A stretch of 64,000 nucleotides of DNA from Megalobrama amblycephala. Taxonomy: Eukaryota > Chordata > Actinopteri > Cypriniformes > Xenocyprididae. The DNA lies in NCBI RefSeq assembly GCF_018812025.1, contig NC_063052.1, positions 29,725,451 to 29,789,450 of the forward strand, in the 5' to 3' direction. Below the pieces are notes generated by a model. The model saw only the letters and a list, made by a program, of their open reading frames with translations. It was not told the origin of the DNA and did not search any database. Of the stretch, positions 11,857 through 23,072 are shown piece by piece. Position 1 is the first letter of the stretch; the number at the start of each line of letters is the position of its first letter. The translations under genes were made by a program, and so were the position numbers.

Positions 11857-12007
11857 AAAAAAAAAATATTGCCCTCACAATGACAACAGTGCTCATAACG
11901 TGTTTAGAAGGTAGGTGCTGTTATCTCTAGCAATATGTTTTGTAAAATGTAATTTTATTAGAGTCATGAAGTTGTGCACAATGTGGGCAGGTTCTCTTAC
12001 AGTAAAA

Positions 12008-12012
<5 letters not shown>

Positions 12013-12059
<47 letters not shown>

Positions 12060-12078
12060 TATTTAAATTGTGTATGTA

Positions 12079-12112
<34 letters not shown>
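12013..12112. repeat. Two (TA)n tracts
   Basis: TA runs at about 12013-12056 and 12083-12112 separated by a short unique spacer. Confidence 0.9.
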
Positions 12113-12117
<5 letters not shown>

Positions 12118-12249
12118 TTGCAGAAGAATGAAAATGAGATCTATATCCTCTTGAATCATGACAGATATACACAAAATAATGACACAATATGTTTAGCTTA
12201 TTAGAATTGCAACTGTATTCCAAATGTAATCATACTCCCTATAAAAACA

Positions 12250-12520
12250 CATACACACACTTGTCCCTTCCCCCAACACATGAATCTCTGGCGACTACAT
12301 GCCTCCATCTATGACAGGGGAGTAAGAGGCCTTTAGCAGCACCTCACCACATCACATCCAGCCCTGAACCTTTCACTGCCCCCCTGTGGACTCAAGAATA
12401 ATGGTACAGCCCTGCCTCTGAGTCAGCCTGTTACCGTGGCAACACCATCCCACCAAGGGATGGAAATTGGGCCAGAAGATGAAGGGGGAAAACACCATGA
12501 GAGGAGAAAGCAGAGGGCAT
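12250..12520. promoter_or_regulatory. Candidate enhancer with clustered CTCF/AP-1/RFX motifs
   Basis: A GC-richer island between TA repeats. ACTGCCCCCCTGTGG at 12375-12389 is the reverse complement of the CTCF core at 13 of 15 positions. TGAGTCA at 12419-12425 is an AP-1 consensus (TGAGTCAGC fits NF-E2 too). GTTACCGTGGCAAC at 12430-12443 is a complete palindromic RFX X-box. Three textbook motifs within 70 bases in otherwise repeat-rich DNA suggest a regulatory element; function is inferred. Confidence 0.4.
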
Positions 12521-12866
12521 TTATGACATAAACATAGAACGAAGGATATTTAACTTCCACAAAAACATGGGAAATGTAACACCATTTCTTATTTAAGCAC
12601 AAACTAATGTAATTTAAGCTAATGTACCAGACAAAGATAGAAATATCATTCAAGCAGAATTTAAGGGCTTGTGATGAAATGATATGCATGTTTTTGGGTG
12701 TTTTCTTTCACACTGACCGACTGGCCATGCAGAACACACGAATACATCAGACAATGACTGCAGGGAGGTGCAGACGCAGAGGGGGAGGGGAGAAATGAGA
12801 GATGGAGAGAAATAGACATGAAGGAAAGACAGCTTCTCTTGTATAGAAACATGAGACACTTGACAT

Positions 12867-12891
12867 ATCTATCTATCTATCTATATATCTA

Positions 12892-12974
<83 letters not shown>
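12867..12974. repeat. (TCTA)n(TA)n compound microsatellite
   Basis: TCTA tetranucleotides grading into a TA run. Confidence 0.95.
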
Positions 12975-12976
<2 letters not shown>

Positions 12977-15509
12977 CTATATCACCTTAAAGAACCTTAA
13001 AGAATTCTGTCATATATAGAACATTTTAGGAATTCGCATCATGTGAACATTTTATGGATTCACTTTTAAATGATTCATTTTGTTTTAATTAACATTTTAA
13101 AAATGAAACAGCTTGTATACATACTTTATCACTAAAAAAATAATTGAAATAACCCATTAAACATGAAAGTATAATGCAAACATTTAAGACATTTCTCCTT
13201 ATATGAAACCTTTTTGTCAAAGGGTTCTTTAAAATAGAAAAAACTTTCAGTGGGATTCTGTATAGAACCCTAGTGTTTTTGAATTAAAAGAATACTTTGT
13301 TTTTTTATGATAAACAGTTATACTTGAATCTGACATTAACAGGAAAACAAGTCAATCATAAAGATATGTCCCACTCTCAGATATAAGAAACAAAAACAAC
13401 TAGCGTGAATAGCTTTTCAGCCACATGGCGTTTGGTTTACTGTCTGTGGACGCAGATCACTGTATGTGTGTGTCTGTCCTACTGTCTCACTGGCCTTAAT
13501 AAACCCAGTTTAATCCTTTTAGAGGATCAGTGTGCGCAGGATGAGGACACACACATACATATATGGCATAAACACACAGATCAATACACACAATCTCACA
13601 CAGAATGATTCACATGGACGTCCCAGGTCAGCGTGACTCTGTGTGATCTGTATTACATGTATATGTGCACTTTAAATAACAGCATTCAGTTCCGAATCAG
13701 CGATCATCCCATATTAATCTTCTCTGAGAGCCAAACCTGTTCACAAAGCTCAGGAGAGACAGATTTCTTAAGGAGAGATGCACTGCTGCATCAAAGTGAG
13801 AAGCAGAGAAGTAGAGAAAATAAAGCTGAAACTCTTACACTGCGATATGAGTTCAAGAGACAGAATCTGTCATTCTTGCAAAGATATGTTAAATGATTCT
13901 CCTTTGTTTATAACCACGGCAAAATATAAAGACGTTTTATGCTTTTAAACACCTCACTTTGATAGCTTTACCTAGCATATTTATTCCTAATGTAAAGCAA
14001 AGTAAGCATACACACACCTGACAGAAAGTATCAATCAGTCAGATCCTATAATCAACATGGCCATTTTTAAACTCAAGATATGTCAGGTAAAAATAAAGCA
14101 GAACATAGGATACGAAGGAGATCTTGGCCATTTTATATACAAGAACAGTGCCCTTGACCTTTCATACTGGCTTTTACACTATGGCAATCTGCCAATAAAG
14201 AATGCTTTGAAGCAAGAAGCTCATTTCAGTGATTTGTGAGGAAACAGCTCCTCAAAGCTCAAGGGCATGTGGATTTATGATGTACATTAAAGAAATGGCG
14301 CTAATAAGTCCAGGAACTGGAGATTAGAGAAATGAAGGCCAGATGTGGGACATTCAAGGCAAAGAGGGTAACGGTTCACACGGTCACAAATGAAATAGTG
14401 CAGACATGTGCGCCACACACAAACACCACACAAAAACAACAGAATGTGTGCTTGTGCATGACTGACTCTGCATGTAATTCAGGTCAATGCTAAAGATATT
14501 TAAGACTCCTTTTCATTTCATAAAGACAGAGACATAATACCATGAAAACGGCACTCAAACTGTAGCAACTTCCTGTAGTAGCAGTTTCCATAAGCGAGCA
14601 GAACATCTGACGAGCACATGTCTCTCTTTACACAGCTCTTCAGAGGTTCAACAAATAATAATGGGTCTATTAAAGAGCAGCTAGTAGGGTACACTGGAAA
14701 ATAAAGCAAAATATACAAGCTATAAAGTTTTTTTTTGCAGACTCATTTATCAGCTCTTACAATGCTGAAATCAATCATGTTTCTCTCTGTCACTAATTTA
14801 TGTCCATATGGATAATTTCCCCTCATCTTCATATTCTATACGTTCTTTCTGTCTGTACAGGACCACGCAGCTTTATAGATGCTCAAAATGGCTGCCAGCA
14901 TCGCATTGCAGTGGTCTTATGTAGAGATACTGAGTGCACACTGGCGTTTTCTCTCTTTCAATCCATGTTTACCATAACATACATGCCTTTTCTCCTCAAA
15001 TAATGTGAACTGTGTGTGTATCGGTACATGTTTTAGTGCCACTGCATGATCAGGGCAATAATGTGTGTGTGAAGCAGAAAATGGGTCAGTAATGAAAAAA
15101 TAGTGTGCAGTGTCCCTGTTCTTCCTGCTGCACTAGTCCTTCTCCATCTCTCTCATTCTCCATCTGCACCATCAAAATCTGATAAAACAAAATCTGATAT
15201 ATCTGAGAATACATTCAGTTGCTTTGCACAATTATTCTTCATCTGATAAAGCAAGGATTCAGGTTGGATGTTGCTGTATGTCATTGTTATTTTGTTGCAT
15301 TTGCCTGGCCTCGCACACAACCCCTCCCCCACCACTCTGCAGTCTGTGAAATCAGAGCGCATTTCCTGTTTATTCCTCCTGACACATTGTAAAGGAGTGA
15401 TTAAGAATGTTGTATCCACTGTTTATATTCCACTGAATTTTCTTGATGAGCCCAACACATATGAACATACAGTTGATCCAAAAAATAAAAATAAAAATAA
15501 TTAAGATAC
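12975..15509. other. Non-coding intergenic DNA
   Basis: No gene, RNA or complete transposon recognised. Scattered repeat-like phrases (AAGAACCTTAAAGAA, AAAGGGTTCT) near 12990-13280 suggest eroded element remnants. Confidence 0.45.
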
Positions 15510-15513
15510 TTAA

Positions 15514-16467
15514 AGGTGCCCTCGAATGAAAAATTGAATTTATCTTGGCATTGTTAAATAACAAGAGTTCAGTACATGGAAATGACATACAGTGAGTCTC
15601 AAACTCCATTGTTTCCTCGTTTTTATATAAATCTCATTTGTTTAAAAGACCTCCGAAGAACAGGCGAATCTCAACATAACACCGACGTGCACTGTTACGT
15701 AACAGTCGGGGTGTACGCCCCCAATATTTGCATATGCCAGCCCACGTTTCCAACATTATAAAAGGCATTAGACAAGGGCAGCCAGTATTGACGTCTGAAT
15801 GTGCACAACCAAATCATCAGACTAGGTAAGCAAGCAAGAACAATAGCGAAAAATGGCAGATGGAGCGATAATAACTGACATGATCCATGATAACATGATA
15901 TTTTTTGTGATATTTGTAAACTGTCTTTCTAAATATTTCGTTAGCATGTTGCTAATGTACTGTTAAATGTGGTTAAAGTTACCATCGGTTATTACTGTAT
16001 TCACGGAGACAAGAGAGCCGTCGCTATTTTCATTTTTAAACACTTGCAGTCTGTATAATGCATAAACACAACTTCATTCTTTATAAATCTCTCCAACAGA
16101 GTAGCATTAGCCGTTAGCCACGGAGCACTATCAAACTCATTCAAAATCAGAAGTAAACAATATAACAGTATACAATACTCACATAATCCGACGCATGCAT
16201 GACGAACACTTTGTAATGATCCATTTTGAGGGTTATATTAGCTGTGTAAACTTTGTTAAGGCACTGTTTAAGGCAAGCGCGAGCTCTGTGGGCGTGGACC
16301 ACGGGATTTAAAGGGGCCGCAGCATAAAATCGGCGCGTTTATAATGATGCCTCAAAATAGGCAGTTAAAAAAATCTATGGGGTATTTTGATCTGAAACTT
16401 CACAGACACATTCAGGGAACACCTTAGACTTATATTACATCTTTTAAAAACATAATCTAGGGCACCT
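15514..16467. mobile_element. Non-autonomous TTAA-target DNA transposon
   Basis: Termini AGGTGCCCT at 15514 and AGGGCACCT ending 16467, flanked by TTAA on both sides (15510-15513, 16468-16471). Length 954 bases with no transposase frame. TTAA targets are used by piggyBac and Kolobok; the terminus does not start CCC, so Kolobok-like is as likely. Confidence 0.7.
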
Positions 16468-16471
16468 TTAA

Positions 16472-16829
16472 GGCACACTGAATATATATAAATGTAAATA
16501 CACTAGATGACAAACATGAAGCCAACCGTCTTTCATTTAAGTAAAATAGCACAAGCACTCTTTAAAATAATACATTTACTGCTCAATAAAGAAAAAATCA
16601 ACACCTGTGGTTCCTCTGCTAGGACACGTGTGAGAACCAACTTCATACATCCACTAAAAGTGACCAAAACGCCAGCTGATTTGAAGAAATTTAGCAATAA
16701 TGATAGAAAAGATCATGCTGCATTTGAGACATGAAGTTATAGATGCCAGATGTTCAGAAATGTGTAAGTGTAAATTAAATGATGAAAAACTGTATAAGCA
16801 AAACTTTACAAGTCACAAAGTAATCTCAC
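16472..16829. other. Downstream flank of V14
   Basis: AT-rich, not related to the array spacers. It contains the splice donor of V14 at its right edge; nothing else recognised. Confidence 0.5.
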
Positions 16830-19271
16830 CTCTGCAGTAACATCTGGTTCATCTGTATGCCTGTTTTGCTTTGGCACAGTCCTTGTGCCACTTAAGTCAA
16901 CGTTTAAAACACTTTGACTAGAGGGCCGCAAAAACTTCAGATCACTCTTTCTGGAGTCAGTAGTGCCACACACCTCATAATTGTACACGTGCTGTAAAGT
17001 TCCTGTGCCGCCTACGTCTGCGTAAAGAGGCGGATAATACGGAATAACTGGAAGATTCGCTCCAGATTTATAAAACATGCGCTCGCGTCTCCATCTGTAG
17101 CATTTGACTGACAGTATGGCAATGATAGACACGATAAAGAGAAATGAAACCACAGCCAAGGCCAAGACCAGATAGAAAGTCAGGTTGTCGTTGTATTCCT
17201 TGTCATGCGTAAAGTCAGTGAACTCCGTTAGCACTTCAGGGAAGCTGTCCGCCACCGCCACGTTAACATTGACTGTAGCTGATCGAGAGGGCTGCCCGTT
17301 GTCCTCCACTACAACAGTGAGTCTTTGTTTGACAGCATCTTTATCTGTGACTTGGCGAACAGTTCTTATTTCTCCATTCTGTAAGCCCACTTCAAACAGC
17401 GCCCTGTCTGTGGCTTTGTGCAGTTTATATGAGAGCCAGGCATTCTGACCAGAGTCCACATCAACAGCCACCACTTTAGTCACCAGATAACCCACATCTG
17501 CCGAACGAGGCACTATTTCAGCCACCACATTTGCGCCTGACTGGACCGGATACAGAACCTGAGGCGCGTTGTCATTCTGGTCCTGAATGATGATTTTCAC
17601 GCTCACGTTGCTGCTGAGAGGAGGAGAGCCTCCGTCCTGCGCTTTTACTGTGATTGTAAATGACTTTAATTGTTCATAATCAAACGATTTTGTTGCATAA
17701 ATCGTACCACTGTCGGAGTTGATAGAAACAAAAGACGAAATGGGTATGCCGTTCAAATCATTATCTGAAATTAAGTAGGACACTCGTGCGTTTGCTCCCA
17801 AATCTGCGTCATGCGCTTTAACACTGAACAAAGACAGAGAGGGCGAATTATTCTCCATCACATACGCATTATATGAATCCTGCTCAAAGTGCGGAGCATG
17901 ATCATTTACATCACTGATCTTTACGTTTAAAGTCTTTTTACTAAACAAAGAAGGGCTGCCGCTGTCTTTGGCTGTGATGGTGATATTATACTCAGGTGTG
18001 TCTTCTCTGTCTAGCTCGGAGTCCGTGACAATACTGTAATAATTAGTCAAAGATGATTCGATTTTAAACGGAAGGTCTCTGTCAATAAAACAGGTAATCT
18101 TTCCGTTTTCGTCAGAATCGCTGTCTTGGATATTTATCATGGCCACTACAGTTCCAAGTGGTGAATTTTCAGGTATGCTGTTAGAGAAAGACATAAGCGT
18201 CATTTTTGGTGAGTTGTCATTTACGTCTGTCACTTCCACAATCACCTCAGAAGAATCTGACAACCCCCCCTGATCTTTAGCTTGAATTTTAAACTCGTGT
18301 ATTGCAGACTCTTCGAAATCAAGCTCACCAATCAATCGTATTTCACCACTGGATGGATCGACAGAAAACAGCTCTCGAATTTTGGGTGTGGTGTGTTCGA
18401 AATAATACCCAATTTGTCCATTTGAGACGGTATCCGCGTCAGTCGCATTAACAATAGTCAGCAACGATCCTTTTGCGGTGTTTTCTGGGATAGATATTCT
18501 GTATGTGTTCTTTTGGAAAACCGGAGCATTGTCATTTATGTCTAAAACAATAACGTGTATTTTTACCGTGCCGGAGCGTTTGGGGTTGCCTCCATCTGTA
18601 GCAGTTAAAGTCAAATATAAATGTTCTTGTTTCTCTCTGTCTAAAAGCGTTTGCAAAACAAGCTCGACGTTTTTACTGCTGCCGGATCGACTTTGAGTCT
18701 TTAGTGTAAAATGATCAGTAGGATGAATTGAATAACTCTGAATACTATTAATGCCGACATCAGGATCAACTGCGCTATCCACAGTAAAACGCGCTCCGGT
18801 TGAAGCCAACTCACTGATTTCTAATGCAATTTCACCTCTTGTGAATGCAGGACTGTTGTCATTAACATCTAGAATTTCTATGGTGACGCGATAGAGCTCG
18901 ATAGGATTTTCTAAGATGACTTCAAAGCTCAGACTGCACGCGGATACAGCACCAGCGCACAAAAGCTCTCGGTCGATTCTCTCCTTAATAATGATGTGCC
19001 CTTTCTCCCGGTCCAGCTCAACATATTCCCGGCCACCTGCTGTAAAGATCCGCGCTTTCCCCGTTGTCAGCCTTTTAAGCTCAAGACCTAGGTCTTTAAC
19101 TATGTCTCCAACGAATGAACCGGACGCCATCTCCTCTGGCACGGAGTAACGGACCTGTCCGTACGCGCCACAGAGAAAGTGTGCACAGAACAGCAGAACA
19201 CACGACGGCCATGCAGAATGACAATTCTTCCTTCTCATGGTGATGGCGGAGCTTCGATTGATCTTTCCCAA
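16830..19271 (-). CDS. pcdhg: Protocadherin gamma variable exon V14
   Basis: 814 codons from ATG at 19271 to donor GCAGAG|GTGAGA (GT at 16828-16829). Mature protein probably starts at Q39 (QVRYSVPEEM). M12 (MRRKNCHSAW) is an alternative start giving a more usual signal peptide. Six EC repeats follow; the EC4/EC5 linker reads DVNDH rather than DVNDN. The membrane segment is about 697-722. From about 17650 down to about 16940 the DNA nearly equals that of all array exons (EC6, membrane segment, first part of the tail). Upstream of that, EC1-EC5 are distinct throughout, and so is the tail end (about FLRPSSQSVLNVDLSG onward). It is therefore homogenised over a shorter tract than V2-V13. It shares the CGTTDSRKSD tail variant only with V13. 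Confidence 0.95.
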
Positions 19272-19866
19272 AAAGAATATCCACTCGGTAGCGCAGAAAA
19301 GTCTTCAAAAAAATCTAATAATTAAAAAGAAATCTAAAAATGAAACAAAGCATGTATACTGCCTGTTAAAAGCGTCGTCCAGATTTTGCGGTGCGCAAGG
19401 CTTTGTACTAAATGCACAGCCCAAGTGGCACGGAAGGCGTGTATGATGCATAAAATCAGCCAGATCAACCTTATCAACCAACAGCGACACTTAGGGTTCA
19501 ATCCAAGAACTGCACATTGCTTATCACAAGCGCGTTATGAGAGCTGTTTATGAAAACGGTGGTAGTGCTGGAGCAGGGTGCAAGCGGAAAAATCCACTTT
19601 TACGCACATTATTGTGAAAGACCTACAGTTGAGAAAAATACGGTCTGTTTCTTTTCAAATCAAGCTGAAAGAAATGTATTTACTTCTAAAGAGACAAAAA
19701 GCCTGTTGTGGAAAGTCAAAGGAAAATACACAAAAGCGTAAAACTCCATACAAGCTCATACGCAATGTGTTTATTGTACACTTTAACACATTACCAAATA
19801 AGAGTTTATTTTAAAATACAGCATGAACAAAACGAATTAAACACAATCTCATTCCACAAACCTCAC
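19272..19866. other. Spacer V13/V14
   Basis: 595 bases unrelated to the array spacers apart from the CSE at 19475-19491. No AP-1/GC module is present here, unlike the spacers between array exons. Confidence 0.6.
19475..19491 (-). promoter_or_regulatory. CSE (CGCT box) of V14
   Basis: Minus strand AGTGTCGCTGTTGGTTG, 204-220 bp upstream of the ATG at 19271. It differs from the array CSE at four positions. The position and CGCT core match the conserved protocadherin promoter element, a known CTCF target in mammals. Confidence 0.75.
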
Positions 19867-22311
19867 CTGATTTTCTGTATCTCTGGATATCTGTTTATGC
19901 TCCTGAATGTGCTGCAGTGTGTGTGTTCCACTGGTGTCCAGACTAATGATGCTCTCACTACAAGGTCGAACAAACTTCATATCACTCTTTCTGGAGTCAG
20001 TAGTGCCACACACCTCATAATTGTACACGTGCTGTAAAGTTCCTGTGCCGCCTACGTCTGCGTAAAGAGGCGGATAATACGGAATAACTGGAAGATTCGC
20101 TCCAGATTTGTAAAACATGCGCTCGCGTCTCCATCTGTAGCATTTGACTGACAGTATGGCAATGATAGACACGATAAAGAGAAATGAAACCACAGCCAAG
20201 GCCAAGACCAGATAGAAAGTCAGGTTGTCGTTGTATTCCTTGTCATGCGTAAAGTCAGTGAACTCCGTTAGCACTTCAGGGAAGCTGTCCGCCACCGCCA
20301 CGTTAACATTGACTGTAGCTGATCGAGAGGGCTGCCCGTTGTCCTCCACTACAACAGTGAGTCTTTGTTTGACAGCATCTTTATCTGTGACTTGGCGAAC
20401 AGTTCTTATTTCTCCATTCTGTAAGCCCACTTCAAACAGCGCCCTGTCTGTGGCTTTGTGCAGTTTATATGAGAGCCAGGCATTCTGACCAGAGTCCACA
20501 TCAACAGCCACCACTTTAGTCACCAGATAACCCACATCTGCCGAACGAGGCACTATTTCAGCCACCACATTTGCGCCTGACTGGACCGGATACAGAACCT
20601 GAGGCGCGTTGTCATTTTGGTCCTGAATGATGATTTTCACGCTCACGTTGCTGCTGAGAGGAGGAGAGCCTCCGTCCTGCGCTTTTACGCGAATGTTAAA
20701 TTCTTTTGTTTGCTCATAATCAAAAGAACGAACAGCAAGAATGTCTCCGCTCTCTGCATTCACTGAAATATAGGTCGAGGCAGAGACGCCATTCACAAGA
20801 ACATCCTCTAGAAAATATGAAATACGCGCGTTATTGCCAGAGTCTTTGTCACGCGCTTTAACAGATAAAACAGAGAGTCCGGGGGAATTATTCTCCATCA
20901 CATATGCGGTGTATGACTGACGCTGAAACACAGGGGCGTTGTCATTGACATCAGAGATTTTCAGAGTCAGTGTTTTATTAGTAGAGAAAGATGGCGAGCC
21001 CTCATCAATAGCTGTTACTGTGATATTATATTCTGATATTTTTTCACGGTCTAAAACCTGATCAGTAACTAAAGTGTAGAAATTTGAGGAGGACGATTTG
21101 ATGCGAAATGGCAAATCTGAATTAACATAGCATTTAAATTGCCCGTTTTTACCGGAGTCTATATCTTTAATATTGAGCATCGCAATCACTGTGTCTGGGG
21201 CGGAGTCCTCTGGGATGGGACTGGAGAATGAGATAACGCTGATAACAGGTGCATTGTCATTAACATCAGTCAATTCTATGAGCACTTTACTGTTATCTGT
21301 TAGCCCTCCCTTATCCATGGCCTCAAGATTCAGTTCGTATTGCTTTGATTTTTCATAATCCAGCAGGCCATTTACGCAAATTTGCCCTGTGTTTGGATCA
21401 ATTCTAAAAAGGTCCAAGTCTTTCCCAGAGCTTTGTGAAAACGAATATGTCACCTCACCATACGAACCTTTGTCTTTGTCTGTAGCACTCACGGTCAGCA
21501 CTGCTGTACCTATCGCTGCATTTTCTGCTAAAGAAACTCTGTACACTGACTGACTGAACGCGGGTGTATTGTCGTTTACATCAATTACTGTGACACTTAT
21601 TTTAACTGTTCCGGATTTTTGAGGGCTCCCTCCATCAAATGCCGTCAGGGTCAATTTCAGTTCTTCATCTCGCTCCCTGTCTAACGGCGACTGCAAAACC
21701 ATTTCTACGTATTTTGTACCATCGTTGCGCGATAACTCTTTCAATGAAAAATAATCAGTTGGTATCAGAGTATATCTTTGGAGCGTATTCAAGCCAACAT
21801 CAGGATCGTGCGCACTGTCTAAAGAAAAACGAGCACCGGGAACGGCAAGCTCACTTATCTGAAAGTTTATCTCTTTTCTAGTAAAAACAGGAGCATGGTC
21901 ATTGATATCTAATATTTCCACATCAATTCTATGCAGCTCCATGGGGTTTTCTAGAATGATCTGAAAATGTAAGGAGCAGGGAGACACTTGGGCGCACAGC
22001 TCCTCTCTATCTATCCTCTCTTTCACTATCAGCGTCCCTTTATCCACATTCAGACCGATGTACTCACGACTGTCCTCCGTGAAGATCCGCGCTCGACCAG
22101 ATTTCAGCCTCTTAACATCCAAACCGAGATCCTGAACGATATTTCCCACCAGCGAGCCCTTTGTCATCTCCTCTGGAATAGAATAACGGACCTGCCCGCG
22201 CGCAACGGCCATGACAAAGACGCAGAGCACGAGAGGCTGCATTAGCCATGATGAAATCCGCGTCGAAGATGCGCCTCTTTGGGCGTAAAAATAACAAAGA
22301 ATCGACATCAT
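19867..22311 (-). CDS. pcdhg: Protocadherin gamma variable exon V13
   Basis: 815 codons from ATG at 22311 to donor AATCAG|GTGAGG (GT at 19865-19866). Layout shared by V2-V13: signal peptide to about G39, EC1 40-143, EC2 144-252, EC3 253-357, EC4 358-462, EC5 463-573, EC6 574-685, membrane segment about 697-722, tail to 815. M24 (MQPLVLCVFVMAVARG) could also be the start and gives a conventional signal peptide. EC2-EC3 are private (for example TRKEINFQIS in EC2 and IGTAVLTVSA in EC3). Its tail is the odd one of the array: after THTLQH it reads IQEHKQISRDTENQ instead of the AQRERLNNDD type. The conversion tract therefore stops before the last 20 or so codons. Confidence 0.95.
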
Positions 22312-23072
22312 CCAAATCTGCTATTCCACTAAAGATGAAAAGACGAAGAACAAAAGATTCAGAAAGATTGAATTGTATCATCCGAAAACACAGAGCAGCG
22401 AATGTCTCGACGCTTCAGTGTTAAAGAGACCGTGTGAATGAAAGAGATATTCTGCAGAATGTGATGTCAGAAAGTGGAGGAGGATCTAAAAACGAGTGTT
22501 TAAAGCTGGAACATACTGACCAACAGCGGCACTTAGTGCATCAGAGAAATATTACACTGAAAAATACTGTTGAAGAGAAACACAAAAACTATATGAACTG
22601 CGACCATTGTGGTATACATTTAGCGTTAAAACAGCTGAAATATAATTAAAAAGTTTGTTTGAAAGGAACACCAAAAAATATAATGAAAGGAAAATAGTAA
22701 AAAGCAAAACATAAAATATAAAATAGACTTTAAATAATGTAGGAACAATTCATTATGACTCACTCATGCGCGCGCACACAGAAACCTCTTACTTGACTGA
22801 GTGCAAATGGAAAAATATGTATTTTAAAGACTATGCATGTAATTTCCTATTAAGTATTGAAAAGTTAGGGTTTTAGTATGAAAAAAAGTGTGAAAAAATG
22901 TAGTCACCAACATGATACCAGTACATTTCAACTACAGCTGCCAGTGTTTTTTCTATCAGTCGGGAAAAAAACACAGTGCCCCTATAACAAAACTGAGGAG
23001 GTCAGAAAGAGAAAAATAATAAATAAAAAAAAGACACCAAAGGCATATTCATAACCATTTACTCGAGCTCAC
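22312..23072 (-). promoter_or_regulatory. Spacer V12/V13 with V13 promoter
   Basis: CSE at 22517-22533 and a TGACTCA followed by TGCGCGCGCA at 22756-22775. The far half (from about 22650) is the same sequence as the V10/V11 spacer (about 29062-29461), including the phrase ATGATACCAGTACATTTCAA found in no other spacer. Confidence 0.6.
22517..22533 (-). promoter_or_regulatory. CSE of V13
   Basis: Minus strand AGTGCCGCTGTTGGTCA, 206 bp upstream of the ATG. Confidence 0.8.
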
